NCBI GenBank assembly: GCA_045589455.1
Contig: JAZNPC010000007.1
Location: 1 to 23,182 of the forward strand
DNA from: RGIG990 sp045589455
Lineage (GTDB): Bacteria > Verrucomicrobiota > Kiritimatiellia > RFP12 > UBA3636
Length of the DNA: 23,182 nucleotides
Direction of reading: 5' to 3'
The position numbers and the translations under genes are program-made. The notes beneath the pieces are model-generated. The model made no database searches. It saw only the letters and a list, made by a program, of their open reading frames with translations, and was not told where the DNA came from. Positions 1 through 7,056 of the stretch are shown in pieces (position 1 is the stretch's first letter; every line of letters begins with the position of its first letter).

Positions 1-123
1 TAGCGCCTCAACACCACACCCATCACACAAGCCCAGCGCCCTCCGCGTCCACGGCGTCTCCGCGTCCCTTTTTCGCACTTCTAGCCATCACGTGCACCAC
101 ACGAGCCCATGGGTTGCCCCCAC

Positions 124-188
124 ACTAGCGCTTGTAAGTTGGCCTTGCGACAACGAGAGCAAGACCATGTCCAACGTCAAGCGCTAGT
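124..188. repeat. Long imperfect inverted repeat (hairpin element)
   Basis: The outer arms are a perfect 11-bp inverted repeat, ACTAGCGCTTG (124-134) and CAAGCGCTAGT (178-188). Inner segments continue the pairing (GTTGG with CCAAC, CTTGC with GCAAG). The element begins with the same ACTAGCG end as the hairpin at 22272-22347, and both lie next to a GCGTCC-type repeat, so they may belong to one intergenic family. It lacks the features of a tRNA and has no T-tract that would make it a terminator. Confidence 0.6.
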
Positions 189-214
189 ATAGTGCGCTGC
201 GCACACACCCAAGC

Positions 215-254
215 AATCCTGCACATCCTGCCCAATCCTGTAATCCTGTTCCTG
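215..254. repeat. Degenerate tandem ATCCTG words
   Basis: Five copies of a 6-7 base word (AATCCTG, CATCCTG, AATCCTG, AATCCTG, TTCCTG) occur within 40 bases, separated by 1-3 bases. Nothing shows that it is transcribed or translated. It resembles degenerate tandem-word filler between genes and is comparable in style to the TCGTCTAA words near 22450-22500. Confidence 0.5.
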
Positions 255-444
255 CGCGAGAGCGCACTGCGCGCCCCGCGCGCCCATCCCACACCCCCTC
301 GCATGTTTAGCCGTCACACAACCAAGCGCGCACAGTATCCGTACCCCAAAATTAGTCGCTTTCAAGGCGACCAAATTTCCCCACAAAAAGGTATAATATC
401 TTAAAAGAGAGGGGAGTGAGATTTGGAATTTACAATATGAAAAC

Positions 445-482
445 AAAAAACTTGAAACAACATATTGTCATTTCAAGTTTTT
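445..482 (-). terminator. Rho-independent terminator of tracrRNA
   Basis: On the minus strand a 12-bp perfect stem (482-471 with 457-446, AAAAACTTGAAA and its complement) closes a 13-base loop, and the 3' arm runs into a T-rich tail at 450-445 with more T beyond. Its position right after the Cas9-binding hairpins makes it the natural 3' end of the tracrRNA. Confidence 0.8.
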
Positions 483-582
483 GTGTTCCCTAAAAAGGGA
501 GTCAGCAAGCTGACGATTTGAATAAATTTTTATTTGAACTTAGTCGTGTGATAATTTTCTAGGGTACTAACCTTAATCACGC
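445..582 (-). ncRNA. tracrRNA of the type II-A CRISPR system
   Basis: A degenerate copy of the CRISPR repeat lies at about 539-571 in the same orientation as the array, so the minus-strand transcript is its anti-repeat. Against the crRNA repeat it gives a 5-6 bp lower stem, a bulge of one crRNA base opposite AAGU (the SpCas9-type bulge), an 8-bp stem (AGUCGUGU with ACACGACU), a central internal loop, and an 11-bp distal stem (CUAGGGUACUA). Downstream on the minus strand follow an A/U-rich nexus-like hairpin (AAUAA/UUAUU), a perfect GUCAG-CUUG-CUGAC hairpin, a UCCCU-UUUU-AGGGA hairpin and an intrinsic terminator. The 3' end is set by the terminator. The 5' end (about 582) is inferred from a weak promoter, and a longer form is possible. 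Confidence 0.88.
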
Positions 583-588
583 TTCTAG

Positions 589-616
589 GTTACAATATTT
601 TTTTAGATAAAGTCAA
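589..616 (-). promoter_or_regulatory. Candidate tracrRNA promoter
   Basis: Read on the minus strand, TTGACT (616-611) and TGTAAC (594-589) are separated by 16 bases, which would start transcription near base 582, just before the anti-repeat. The -10 box matches the consensus at only four of six positions, so this is a suggestion. The -10 region overlaps an inverted repeat (TAACCT/AGGTTA) flanking the start. Confidence 0.35.
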
Positions 617-746
617 TACAAAATTTAAGATTTTTTTATTTAAAGCATAAAAAACGAATTATTGAGGTTGCTATTGCGCAAAATGTTAAACCCGGTTTTT
701 AAGTTTATAAATTTAAATTCTATATTTAATAAAATTATGAATTATA

Positions 747-775
747 TTGACAAATAATAATTTTAGTGTTTAAAT
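747..775 (+). promoter_or_regulatory. Candidate promoter of the cas9-cas1-cas2-csn2 operon
   Basis: A perfect TTGACA -35 box (747-752) is followed after 17 bases by TTAAAT (770-775). This would give a leader of roughly 60 bases before the cas9 start codon. It faces away from the tracrRNA unit, so the two are divergently transcribed from the 580-780 interval. The -35 is strong and the -10 only fair. Confidence 0.5.
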
Positions 776-844
776 ATATGACAAAATTGGGTTAATAGTT
801 TATTTTCTCCCTATAAAGATTTTACAAATAGAAAGGTATAGTTT

Positions 845-3800
845 ATGAAAACAAAACAAGGTAATTATTTTCTTGGTTTAGATATTGGTACAAATTCAGT
901 TGGTTGGGCAGCAACAAATGATAAATATGAATTATTGGAATATAATAATCATCCAATGTGGGGAGTTCATTTGTTTGATGAAGCTAGCATTTGTGCGGAA
1001 CGCCGTTCTTTTCGCACAGCACGTCGTCGTTTACAGAGACGTAAGCAACGTGTTGCTTTGTTGCAGGAATTGTTTAAAGATGAAATTGCAAAAGTTGATC
1101 CTAGATTTTTTGTTCGTTTGAAAGAGTCTGCTCTTTATAGAGAAGACAAATCAGATACAAATGATACGAATACTTTGTTTAATGATTTGAAGTTTGGAGA
1201 TAAAGAATATCACATTAAGTATCCTACAATTCATCATTTGATTTCTGCTCAAATTGATGGGAATGAAGATGCGTTAAGTGATGTTAGATTGCTATATTTA
1301 TCATGCTCATGGATATTAAAACATCGTGGACATTTTTTGAATGAATTAGATGTTGAAAACATAGATAAACTCAATGATTTTGGTGTTTTATATTCTAACT
1401 TTGAACAATTCTTTGAAAATAATGGATACTCTTTACCTTGGGCATCAAATCTAGATGGTGTTTCTAAAATTTTAAGAGACGTAAAAGGTGTTAAACGTAG
1501 AGTAGAGGCTTTCGAAGCTTTGCTATTTGATGGAGAACAAAAGAAAAAGTATGATGTTGTTAGCCCAGAAAGTGAGTTCCCATTTAAGAGAAGTGGTATT
1601 ATCGGAATATTGGCAGGTGGTGTAAAAGGATATAAAGATCTTTATGTTGAAGATGATGAATCAATGAAAGACCTTAAAATTGATTTAGAGTCTGAAGAAT
1701 TGGATGTTGTAATTCAAGCATTAGGTGATGATGGAGGTTTGATAATTGCTTTAAAAGCAATGTACGACTGGGCGCAATTGTGTGAAATTTTGCAAGGCAA
1801 TGAATATATTTCCAAAGCAAAAATGGAAATATTTAACAAACATAAAAATGATTTAATTAAATTTAAAGCTTTTGTAAAAAAATATTATAACGATAAGTAT
1901 CTTGAAATTTTTGGATCAAATAGCAATAAAGATAAAGAATTGAAAAATTATGCAGCTTATGTTGGGCATAATTGTCAAAAGAACGCAAAGCAAGCGGATT
2001 TCTATGATTTTTTGAAAAAAGTATTAGGAATAAAGGATGGTAAAATCATCAATAACGAGATTTTGGAAGATAAAGAATATGTTTCAACAATTATTAGTGA
2101 AATAGAAACAAGACAATTTCTTCCAAAACAAGTTGTTGGTGAAAATAGAGTAATACCGTATCAGCTTTATTACAAAGAGTTGGAGAAAATATTATCTAAT
2201 TCAGTAAATAAATTTACATTCTTAGAAAATAAAGATGAGTATGGAACGATAGTTGATAAAATACTTTCGATAATGAAATTTAAGATTCCATATTTTGTGG
2301 GACCTTTGAATCCTAATTCTCAATTTGCTTGGATTGTTCGCAAGGCAGGCGTAATAACTCCATGGAATTTTAAAGATATTGTTGACGAAGATGCTTCAGA
2401 AAAAGCATTTATTAACAATATGACCAATAAGTGTACGTATTTACCTGAAGAGGATGTTTTACCAAGATATTCATTAGTTTATTCAAGGTTTACAGTTCTT
2501 AATGAAATAAATAACATTTGTGTAGATGGCGAGCGAATTTCTGTTGAAGCAAAGCAAGCAATATTTAATGATTTGTGTTGTAGAAAAAGGAAAATCACAA
2601 AGAAAATGATTGCAAACTATTTGCTTGTCAATAAGTATGTTTCTGAAGGTGTTGAAATTTCCGGTGTTGATGATTGTTTAACATCAAATTATAAATCATA
2701 TTTCGATTTTAAAGAATTTATAGAAAAAGGTATTTTATCTGAATTACAAGTAGAAGACATTATTTCAATGCGTACTTATACGGAAGATAATGCTCGCTTT
2801 AAAAAGTGGTTAATAAATAATTATTCAAGTATTCTTAGTCAGGATTCAATTCATAAAATCTCGAAATTTAAGTACGATGGCTTCGGGCGTTTTTCTAGGA
2901 AGTTATTGTCAGGAATAGAATTTGCTGTAGATGGAGATGAATCTAGAAAACGCAGTGCTATGATAAATTTGTGGGAAACAAACTATAACTTTATGGAATT
3001 GCTTTCTGCTAAATTTGAGTTTTCTTCCTTAATAAACGACATTAGAAAAGAGTATTATGGAGAGAAGGATTTTGCACTTTCAAATTATCTTTCAGATAGA
3101 TTTATTTCAAATGCAGTAAAACGCCAAATTTATCGTACTTACGATGTTGTAAAGGATATTGTAAATACAAAAGGAAGTGTCCCTGCTAAAATATTTGTAG
3201 AGATGGCAAGAGGAGGTACGGAAGAGCAAAAAGGGAAAAGAACGATTTCCAGATATAAGCAAATAGAGGATATTTATAAGTCTTGCAAAAAAGAAACAGT
3301 AGAGTTGAATAAAGAACTAAAATCTCTTGGAGGCGAGAGTAAACTCGATAGTCGTTCCTTGTTCTTGTATTTTACTCAAATGGGTAAGTGTATGTATTGT
3401 GGAAAATCCTTACATATGCATGATTTGAAATCAACCTGTGATTTGGATCATATTATTCCGCAGAGTATTCGTAAGGACGATAGCATTTTAAACAACTTGG
3501 TGTTGGTTTGTAAGGATTGTAATGGTAGAAAAACTGATTTCTATCCTCTGAATAAAGTGCCAAATTATGGGTCAAAATGGCAACAACAACAAATGCCGTT
3601 TTGGAAGTGGCTAAGAGACATTAATGCAATAACAGGAGAGAAATTTAATAGATTAATACGTACAAGAGAATTGTCTATTGAGGAAAAGGAAGATTTTATT
3701 AATAGACAGCTTGTAGAAACACGTCAAAGTACAAAATTGATTACTTCAATTTTTGGAGATTTATTCCCAAATACAGAAATAGTATATGTTAAGGCTGGTT

Positions 3801-5020
3801 TAGTTTCTGAATTTAGACATGAATATGATATTGTTAAGGTTCGTTCTATAAATGATTTGCATCATGCAAAGGATGCATATCTAAACATTGTTGTTGGCAA
3901 TGTCTATAATGAAAAATTTACAAAGAAATATTTTGACATTAGAAAAGATAAGTATTCTCTTAATACAAATGTCTTATTTGAAAGACCTTTAGCTAGAAAT
4001 AACAAAACAATTTGGGGTGGAAAAGAAGATATCGCGAAGGTTAAAGGTATTTGCTTTACAAATGATATTCATTTAACAAAATACGCAGTTTGTAAGAAAG
4101 GCGGATTGTTTGACCAAATGATAGTTAAAAAAGCACCTGGAAAAGTTTCAATAAAGGCAAATAATAAGCTGTCTGACACATCTAAATATGGTGGTTATAA
4201 TAAGCCGGGCTCTGCATTTTTCGTACTCGTAAAATGTAAAATAGGAAAGGACAAAGATGTTGTCTTTGTACCGTTTGATATGATGTATAAGGATTTAATT
4301 CTTAAGGGGCAAGAATCAAAAGAATTATTGGCATACATAAAATCTAATTTGGAACAAATATGGAATAAACCTATTTCTGAAATTAAATTTCCTTTAGGAC
4401 TTCGACAAATTAAGATAAATACTATTTTATCGTTAGATGGAGAATTAGTAACAATATCTGGTAAAGCAAATAGAGGTCAAATAGTTGGTTTGTCTCCATT
4501 CTCTTCTATTGATTATTTGAGAACAGAAGAAAGTAAAATGATATGCTATGGAAGTGGAAAGAATGAAAAGTTTAGTTTACATAAATATATTAAAATCGTT
4601 GAAAATATTTTGGAAAAGCAAAAAATAGACGATAAATATGCTGAATATAGTGGGCTAAGTAAGGATTTAAACAATCATTTGTTTAAATATTTAGTGAATG
4701 TTTATGAAAAGCACAGATTTATGCCTGGATTCTCAAATGCAAATATTGCTACTTCTGATTCATTGGAGAAATTTAATTCGCTTAATATAGAAAAACAAAT
4801 TATATGTTTAAACAATTTAATATCAATGTTTAAAACTAACCGCAAAGGAGGTGTTGACTTGTCTCTTTTAGATTTCAGTTCAAAAACAGCGGTTTGTTGT
4901 GTAGGAGCAAAACTTTCTTCTTTGAAAAAGAATTATAAAAACATTTGTGTTTTAGATATGTCTCCTGCAGGTTTACATATAAAAAAGAGTACTAATTTGT
5001 TAGATTTCTTAGAAGACTAA
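845..5020 (+). CDS. cas9: CRISPR-associated endonuclease Cas9 (type II-A)
   Basis: This is the RNA-guided double-strand DNA nuclease of the locus: crRNA:tracrRNA loads it and it cuts DNA matching a spacer. At 1391 aa it is close to SpCas9 in size. RuvC-I is at the N terminus (FLGLDIGTNSVGW, Asp13), followed by the Arg-rich bridge helix (residues 52-75) and a large alpha-helical recognition lobe. RuvC-II has Glu786 (FVEMARG). The HNH domain has DLDHIIPQS with His869 and Asn893, and two CxxC pairs (C849/C852, C889/C892) that probably bind zinc and are absent from SpCas9. RuvC-III has DLHHAKDAY (His1007, Asp1010). The remainder should be the PAM-interacting region. All catalytic residues are present. 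AGAAAGG lies eight bases before the ATG. The gene is A+T-rich compared with era or murA. Confidence 0.97.
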   Translation: MKTKQGNYFLGLDIGTNSVGWAATNDKYELLEYNNHPMWGVHLFDEASICAERRSFRTARRRLQRRKQRVALLQELFKDEIAKVDPRFFVRLKESALYREDKSDTNDTNTLFNDLKFGDKEYHIKYPTIHHLISAQIDGNEDALSDVRLLYLSCSWILKHRGHFLNELDVENIDKLNDFGVLYSNFEQFFENNGYSLPWASNLDGVSKILRDVKGVKRRVEAFEALLFDGEQKKKYDVVSPESEFPFKRSGIIGILAGGVKGYKDLYVEDDESMKDLKIDLESEELDVVIQALGDDGGLIIALKAMYDWAQLCEILQGNEYISKAKMEIFNKHKNDLIKFKAFVKKYYNDKYLEIFGSNSNKDKELKNYAAYVGHNCQKNAKQADFYDFLKKVLGIKDGKIINNEILEDKEYVSTIISEIETRQFLPKQVVGENRVIPYQLYYKELEKILSNSVNKFTFLENKDEYGTIVDKILSIMKFKIPYFVGPLNPNSQFAWIVRKAGVITPWNFKDIVDEDASEKAFINNMTNKCTYLPEEDVLPRYSLVYSRFTVLNEINNICVDGERISVEAKQAIFNDLCCRKRKITKKMIANYLLVNKYVSEGVEISGVDDCLTSNYKSYFDFKEFIEKGILSELQVEDIISMRTYTEDNARFKKWLINNYSSILSQDSIHKISKFKYDGFGRFSRKLLSGIEFAVDGDESRKRSAMINLWETNYNFMELLSAKFEFSSLINDIRKEYYGEKDFALSNYLSDRFISNAVKRQIYRTYDVVKDIVNTKGSVPAKIFVEMARGGTEEQKGKRTISRYKQIEDIYKSCKKETVELNKELKSLGGESKLDSRSLFLYFTQMGKCMYCGKSLHMHDLKSTCDLDHIIPQSIRKDDSILNNLVLVCKDCNGRKTDFYPLNKVPNYGSKWQQQQMPFWKWLRDINAITGEKFNRLIRTRELSIEEKEDFINRQLVETRQSTKLITSIFGDLFPNTEIVYVKAGLVSEFRHEYDIVKVRSINDLHHAKDAYLNIVVGNVYNEKFTKKYFDIRKDKYSLNTNVLFERPLARNNKTIWGGKEDIAKVKGICFTNDIHLTKYAVCKKGGLFDQMIVKKAPGKVSIKANNKLSDTSKYGGYNKPGSAFFVLVKCKIGKDKDVVFVPFDMMYKDLILKGQESKELLAYIKSNLEQIWNKPISEIKFPLGLRQIKINTILSLDGELVTISGKANRGQIVGLSPFSSIDYLRTEESKMICYGSGKNEKFSLHKYIKIVENILEKQKIDDKYAEYSGLSKDLNNHLFKYLVNVYEKHRFMPGFSNANIATSDSLEKFNSLNIEKQIICLNNLISMFKTNRKGGVDLSLLDFSSKTAVCCVGAKLSSLKKNYKNICVLDMSPAGLHIKKSTNLLDFLED

Positions 5021-5021
5021 T

Positions 5022-5894
5022 ATGAGTTGGCGTGTTGTAGTAATAAATTCTCATTGTAAATTGGATCTTCAGATGAATAATATGGTTATTCGAAAAGGTC
5101 CAGAAGAGGTAATAGCTGTTTATTTAAATGAATTGGCGGTTGTTGTCATAGAAAATACAGGAGTTTCAATTACTGCAGCACTACTATCAACTTTGTCACA
5201 AAGAAAAATAAGGGTTGTGTTTTGTGATGAAAAGCACAATCCTATTTCAGAGCTCCATCCATATTATGGTGCTCATGATTCTAACAAAAAGCTTAGAAAC
5301 CAACTCTCGTGGACTGATGCAAATAAATCTAAAGTATGGAATTTAATAGCAAAGGAGAAAATAAAAAATCAATCACTTGTATTATCTCAATTTGGATTTG
5401 AAGAGGAGGCAAAAAAGTTATTAGAATATTCTAATAACGTTCAGGAAGCAGATATAACAAACCGTGAAGGGCATGCTGCTAGAACATACTTTAGTGCTCT
5501 TTTTGGTAATGAGTTTTATCGTGATAAGGATTGTTATGAGAATGCTGCTTTAAATTATGGATATAGCATAATTCTTTCAGCGGTTAATCGAGAAATAGTT
5601 GCGTCTGGGTATTTTACTCAAATAGGAATATTTCATGATAGTGTGCATAATCATTTCAATCTTGGTTGTGATTTACAAGAGATTTTTAGACCTGTTGTAG
5701 ATAGAAAAGTGAAATCAATGAATCTTAAGGCTTTTGGACCAAAAGAAAAAGAGCAATTGCTTTCAATAGTTGAAGAAAGTTACACAATATCAGATAAAAA
5801 TCAGATACTCTTGAACGCTGTTGGTATATATGTAAGAAGTGTATTAGATGTCGTTAATGGTTTTGCTACTGAAATTTTATTTCCACAAATATGA
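5022..5894 (+). CDS. cas1: CRISPR integrase Cas1 (type II-A)
   Basis: Cas1 is the metal-dependent integrase that, with Cas2, inserts new spacers at the leader end of the array. The 290-aa product has the usual N-terminal beta-rich domain and an alpha-helical catalytic domain. The metal-binding residues are Glu149 (NREGHAARTYF), His205 (GIFHDS) and Glu220 (DLQEIFRP), the same numbering as S. pyogenes Cas1, so the protein is full length and probably active. The ATG lies one base after the cas9 stop codon, and the 3' end overlaps cas2 by four bases (ATGA), so translation is probably coupled along the operon. Confidence 0.96.
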   Translation: MSWRVVVINSHCKLDLQMNNMVIRKGPEEVIAVYLNELAVVVIENTGVSITAALLSTLSQRKIRVVFCDEKHNPISELHPYYGAHDSNKKLRNQLSWTDANKSKVWNLIAKEKIKNQSLVLSQFGFEEEAKKLLEYSNNVQEADITNREGHAARTYFSALFGNEFYRDKDCYENAALNYGYSIILSAVNREIVASGYFTQIGIFHDSVHNHFNLGCDLQEIFRPVVDRKVKSMNLKAFGPKEKEQLLSIVEESYTISDKNQILLNAVGIYVRSVLDVVNGFATEILFPQI

Positions 5895-6211
5895 GCTATA
5901 GATTTATGCGATTAATAGTAATGTTTGATTTGCCAACATTGACTTTTGCAGATCAAAAGAATTATAGAAAATTTAGAAAACATTTGCTTGAATTAGGCTT
6001 TTTTATGTTTCAAGAATCAATATATGTTCGTATGGTTTTAAATGGGACAATAGAGTCTTCTGTGCGAGCGGCAGTTGAGAAGGAAATTCCTTCAGGTGGT
6101 TGCGTGGCGATTTTATCTGTTACAGAAAAGCAATTTTCAAATATGTCTTTTGCAACGAATGGTGTAAATATGAAGATGTTGTCCTCAGATAGAAGGGTAG
6201 TGATTATATGA
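5891..6211 (+). CDS. cas2: CRISPR adaptation protein Cas2 (type II-A)
   Basis: The 106-aa product is the small ferredoxin-fold dimer that bridges two Cas1 dimers in the spacer-integration complex. The N terminus MSYRFMRLIVMFDLPT, the RKFRKHLLELGF segment and VTEKQFSNM closely resemble S. pyogenes Cas2. Asp13, the conserved acidic residue at the end of strand 1, is present. The start overlaps the cas1 stop by four bases and the end overlaps the csn2 start by four bases, placing it firmly within one adaptation module. Confidence 0.95.
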   Translation: MSYRFMRLIVMFDLPTLTFADQKNYRKFRKHLLELGFFMFQESIYVRMVLNGTIESSVRAAVEKEIPSGGCVAILSVTEKQFSNMSFATNGVNMKMLSSDRRVVII

Positions 6212-6870
6212 AATTATTTTTCCCTTTTTTGCAAAGTCCAATAGAGCTTTCTTCAGATTATATTGTTAATTTTGCAATAGAAAATCAGCAATGTTTTTAT
6301 TCTGCGGTTTATGATTTTATTCAGTTAGATAAAACTTCGCAGGTAGAATTGTTAATTGACGATAAAATAGTTAATTTAAGTAAAAAAGTTGAAACAATTG
6401 TTGATTTTACACATATTTCTCTAAATAACAAAAAGATTCAAACTAAAGTATTATCTATTTTAGAGGAAAAATCAAAAGAAGGTAAAAATTTTATCCGCAC
6501 GCAAGAATTAATCTCTCTATTGAATCAATATTTATTAGAATTGAGCGGAGAATTACCTTATGGAGTAGAGTCTTATGAATTCTCGTTTGGTTCTATTTTA
6601 AAATCAATGGGTTTAAAGGTAGTCGAGGATGAATCTCCACCAATTGAGCGATTGCTTCAGTATATGGATTTTATAAGGGATCTAGATGGAGAAAAATTGT
6701 TTGTTTTAGTAAATTTAAGATCATATTTTATTGATTCTGAGATAGAAAATTTTTATCGTATGGTAGAAATGAAGAAATTTTATGTAATACTACTTGAAAC
6801 AGTAGTTAGAAATAAAATATATAATGAAAAAACCTTTATTTTAGATAAGGATATGTGTTTAATAGGTTGA
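6208..6870 (+). CDS. csn2: CRISPR adaptation protein Csn2 (type II-A)
   Basis: Csn2 forms a tetrameric ring that binds free double-stranded DNA ends and is required for spacer acquisition in type II-A systems. The 220-aa length is typical. The segment IERLLQYMDFIRDLDGEKLF...VNLRSYF (about residues 144-172) matches the conserved Csn2 core, and the C-terminal half has the expected helix/strand pattern with VEMKKFYVILLE. The family has no catalytic motif. It starts within the cas2 stop codon (ATGA overlap) and is the last gene before the array. Its presence, and the absence of cas4, is what assigns the locus to subtype II-A. The last codons overlap the likely pre-crRNA promoter. Confidence 0.9.
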   Translation: MKLFFPFLQSPIELSSDYIVNFAIENQQCFYSAVYDFIQLDKTSQVELLIDDKIVNLSKKVETIVDFTHISLNNKKIQTKVLSILEEKSKEGKNFIRTQELISLLNQYLLELSGELPYGVESYEFSFGSILKSMGLKVVEDESPPIERLLQYMDFIRDLDGEKLFVLVNLRSYFIDSEIENFYRMVEMKKFYVILLETVVRNKIYNEKTFILDKDMCLIG

Positions 6871-6895
6871 ATAAATATTAATGTTGTAGTATAAT
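6867..6895 (+). promoter_or_regulatory. Candidate pre-crRNA promoter overlapping the csn2 stop codon
   Basis: TTGAAT (6867-6872) and a perfect TATAAT (6890-6895) are separated by exactly 17 bases. The -35 box includes the csn2 stop codon (6868-6870). Transcription would begin near 6902, about 155 bases before the first repeat, and run through the array in the sense expected for type II-A crRNAs. Confidence 0.6.
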
Positions 6896-7056
6896 TTAAT
6901 GAAGCAATACCAATACTAGTCATGTTGGTTTGAAGAGGATGGTTTTCCTTTGAATTTGCTTCGATTATAGTTCTTTGATAATCGAATATTAAGTACCCGT
7001 TTTTTCGTGAAGAGGCTTTAAACCTTGTTTTTGTGTTGTTTTTGCATAAAAATGAG
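6871..7056 (+). other. CRISPR leader
   Basis: This A+T-rich, gene-free stretch lies between csn2 and the first repeat. It contains a perfect 9-bp inverted repeat (6960-6968 with 6978-6986, TTCGATTAT and its complement). It ends in AAAAATGAG directly before repeat 1. Type II-A leaders in streptococci end in a short anchoring sequence (ATTTGAG or CTACGAG) read by Cas1-Cas2, and the TGAG end here fits that pattern. New spacers are therefore expected to enter at 7057. Confidence 0.8.

Larger units (their letters stand above)
1..420. other. G+C-rich intergenic repeat region, no gene seen
   Basis: This left flank is much richer in G+C than the CRISPR locus beside it. It holds several repeat types: a GCGTCC-rich stretch (about 38-80) that recurs inverted near 22205-22260, a long imperfect hairpin (124-188), and short ATCCTG-like tandem words (215-254). 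Short open frames exist on both strands here but have biased composition and no recognisable domain, so I do not call them genes. A TATAAT-like hexamer lies at 392-397 without a convincing -35 box. The composition changes abruptly around 420-440, which probably marks the left edge of the acquired CRISPR locus. Confidence 0.6.

Noticed and set aside
124..188. Possible tRNA in the left-flank hairpin
   Set aside because: A single long hairpin, with no cloverleaf, T-loop GTTCRA or anticodon arm.
177..446. Open frames on both strands in the G+C-rich left flank (192-404 plus, 177-446 minus)
   Set aside because: No domain, no ribosome-binding site, biased composition, and they overlap repeat and hairpin sequence.
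5022..6870. Assignment to type II-C or II-B
   Set aside because: A csn2-family gene is present and there is no cas4; Cas1 and Cas2 are II-A-like.
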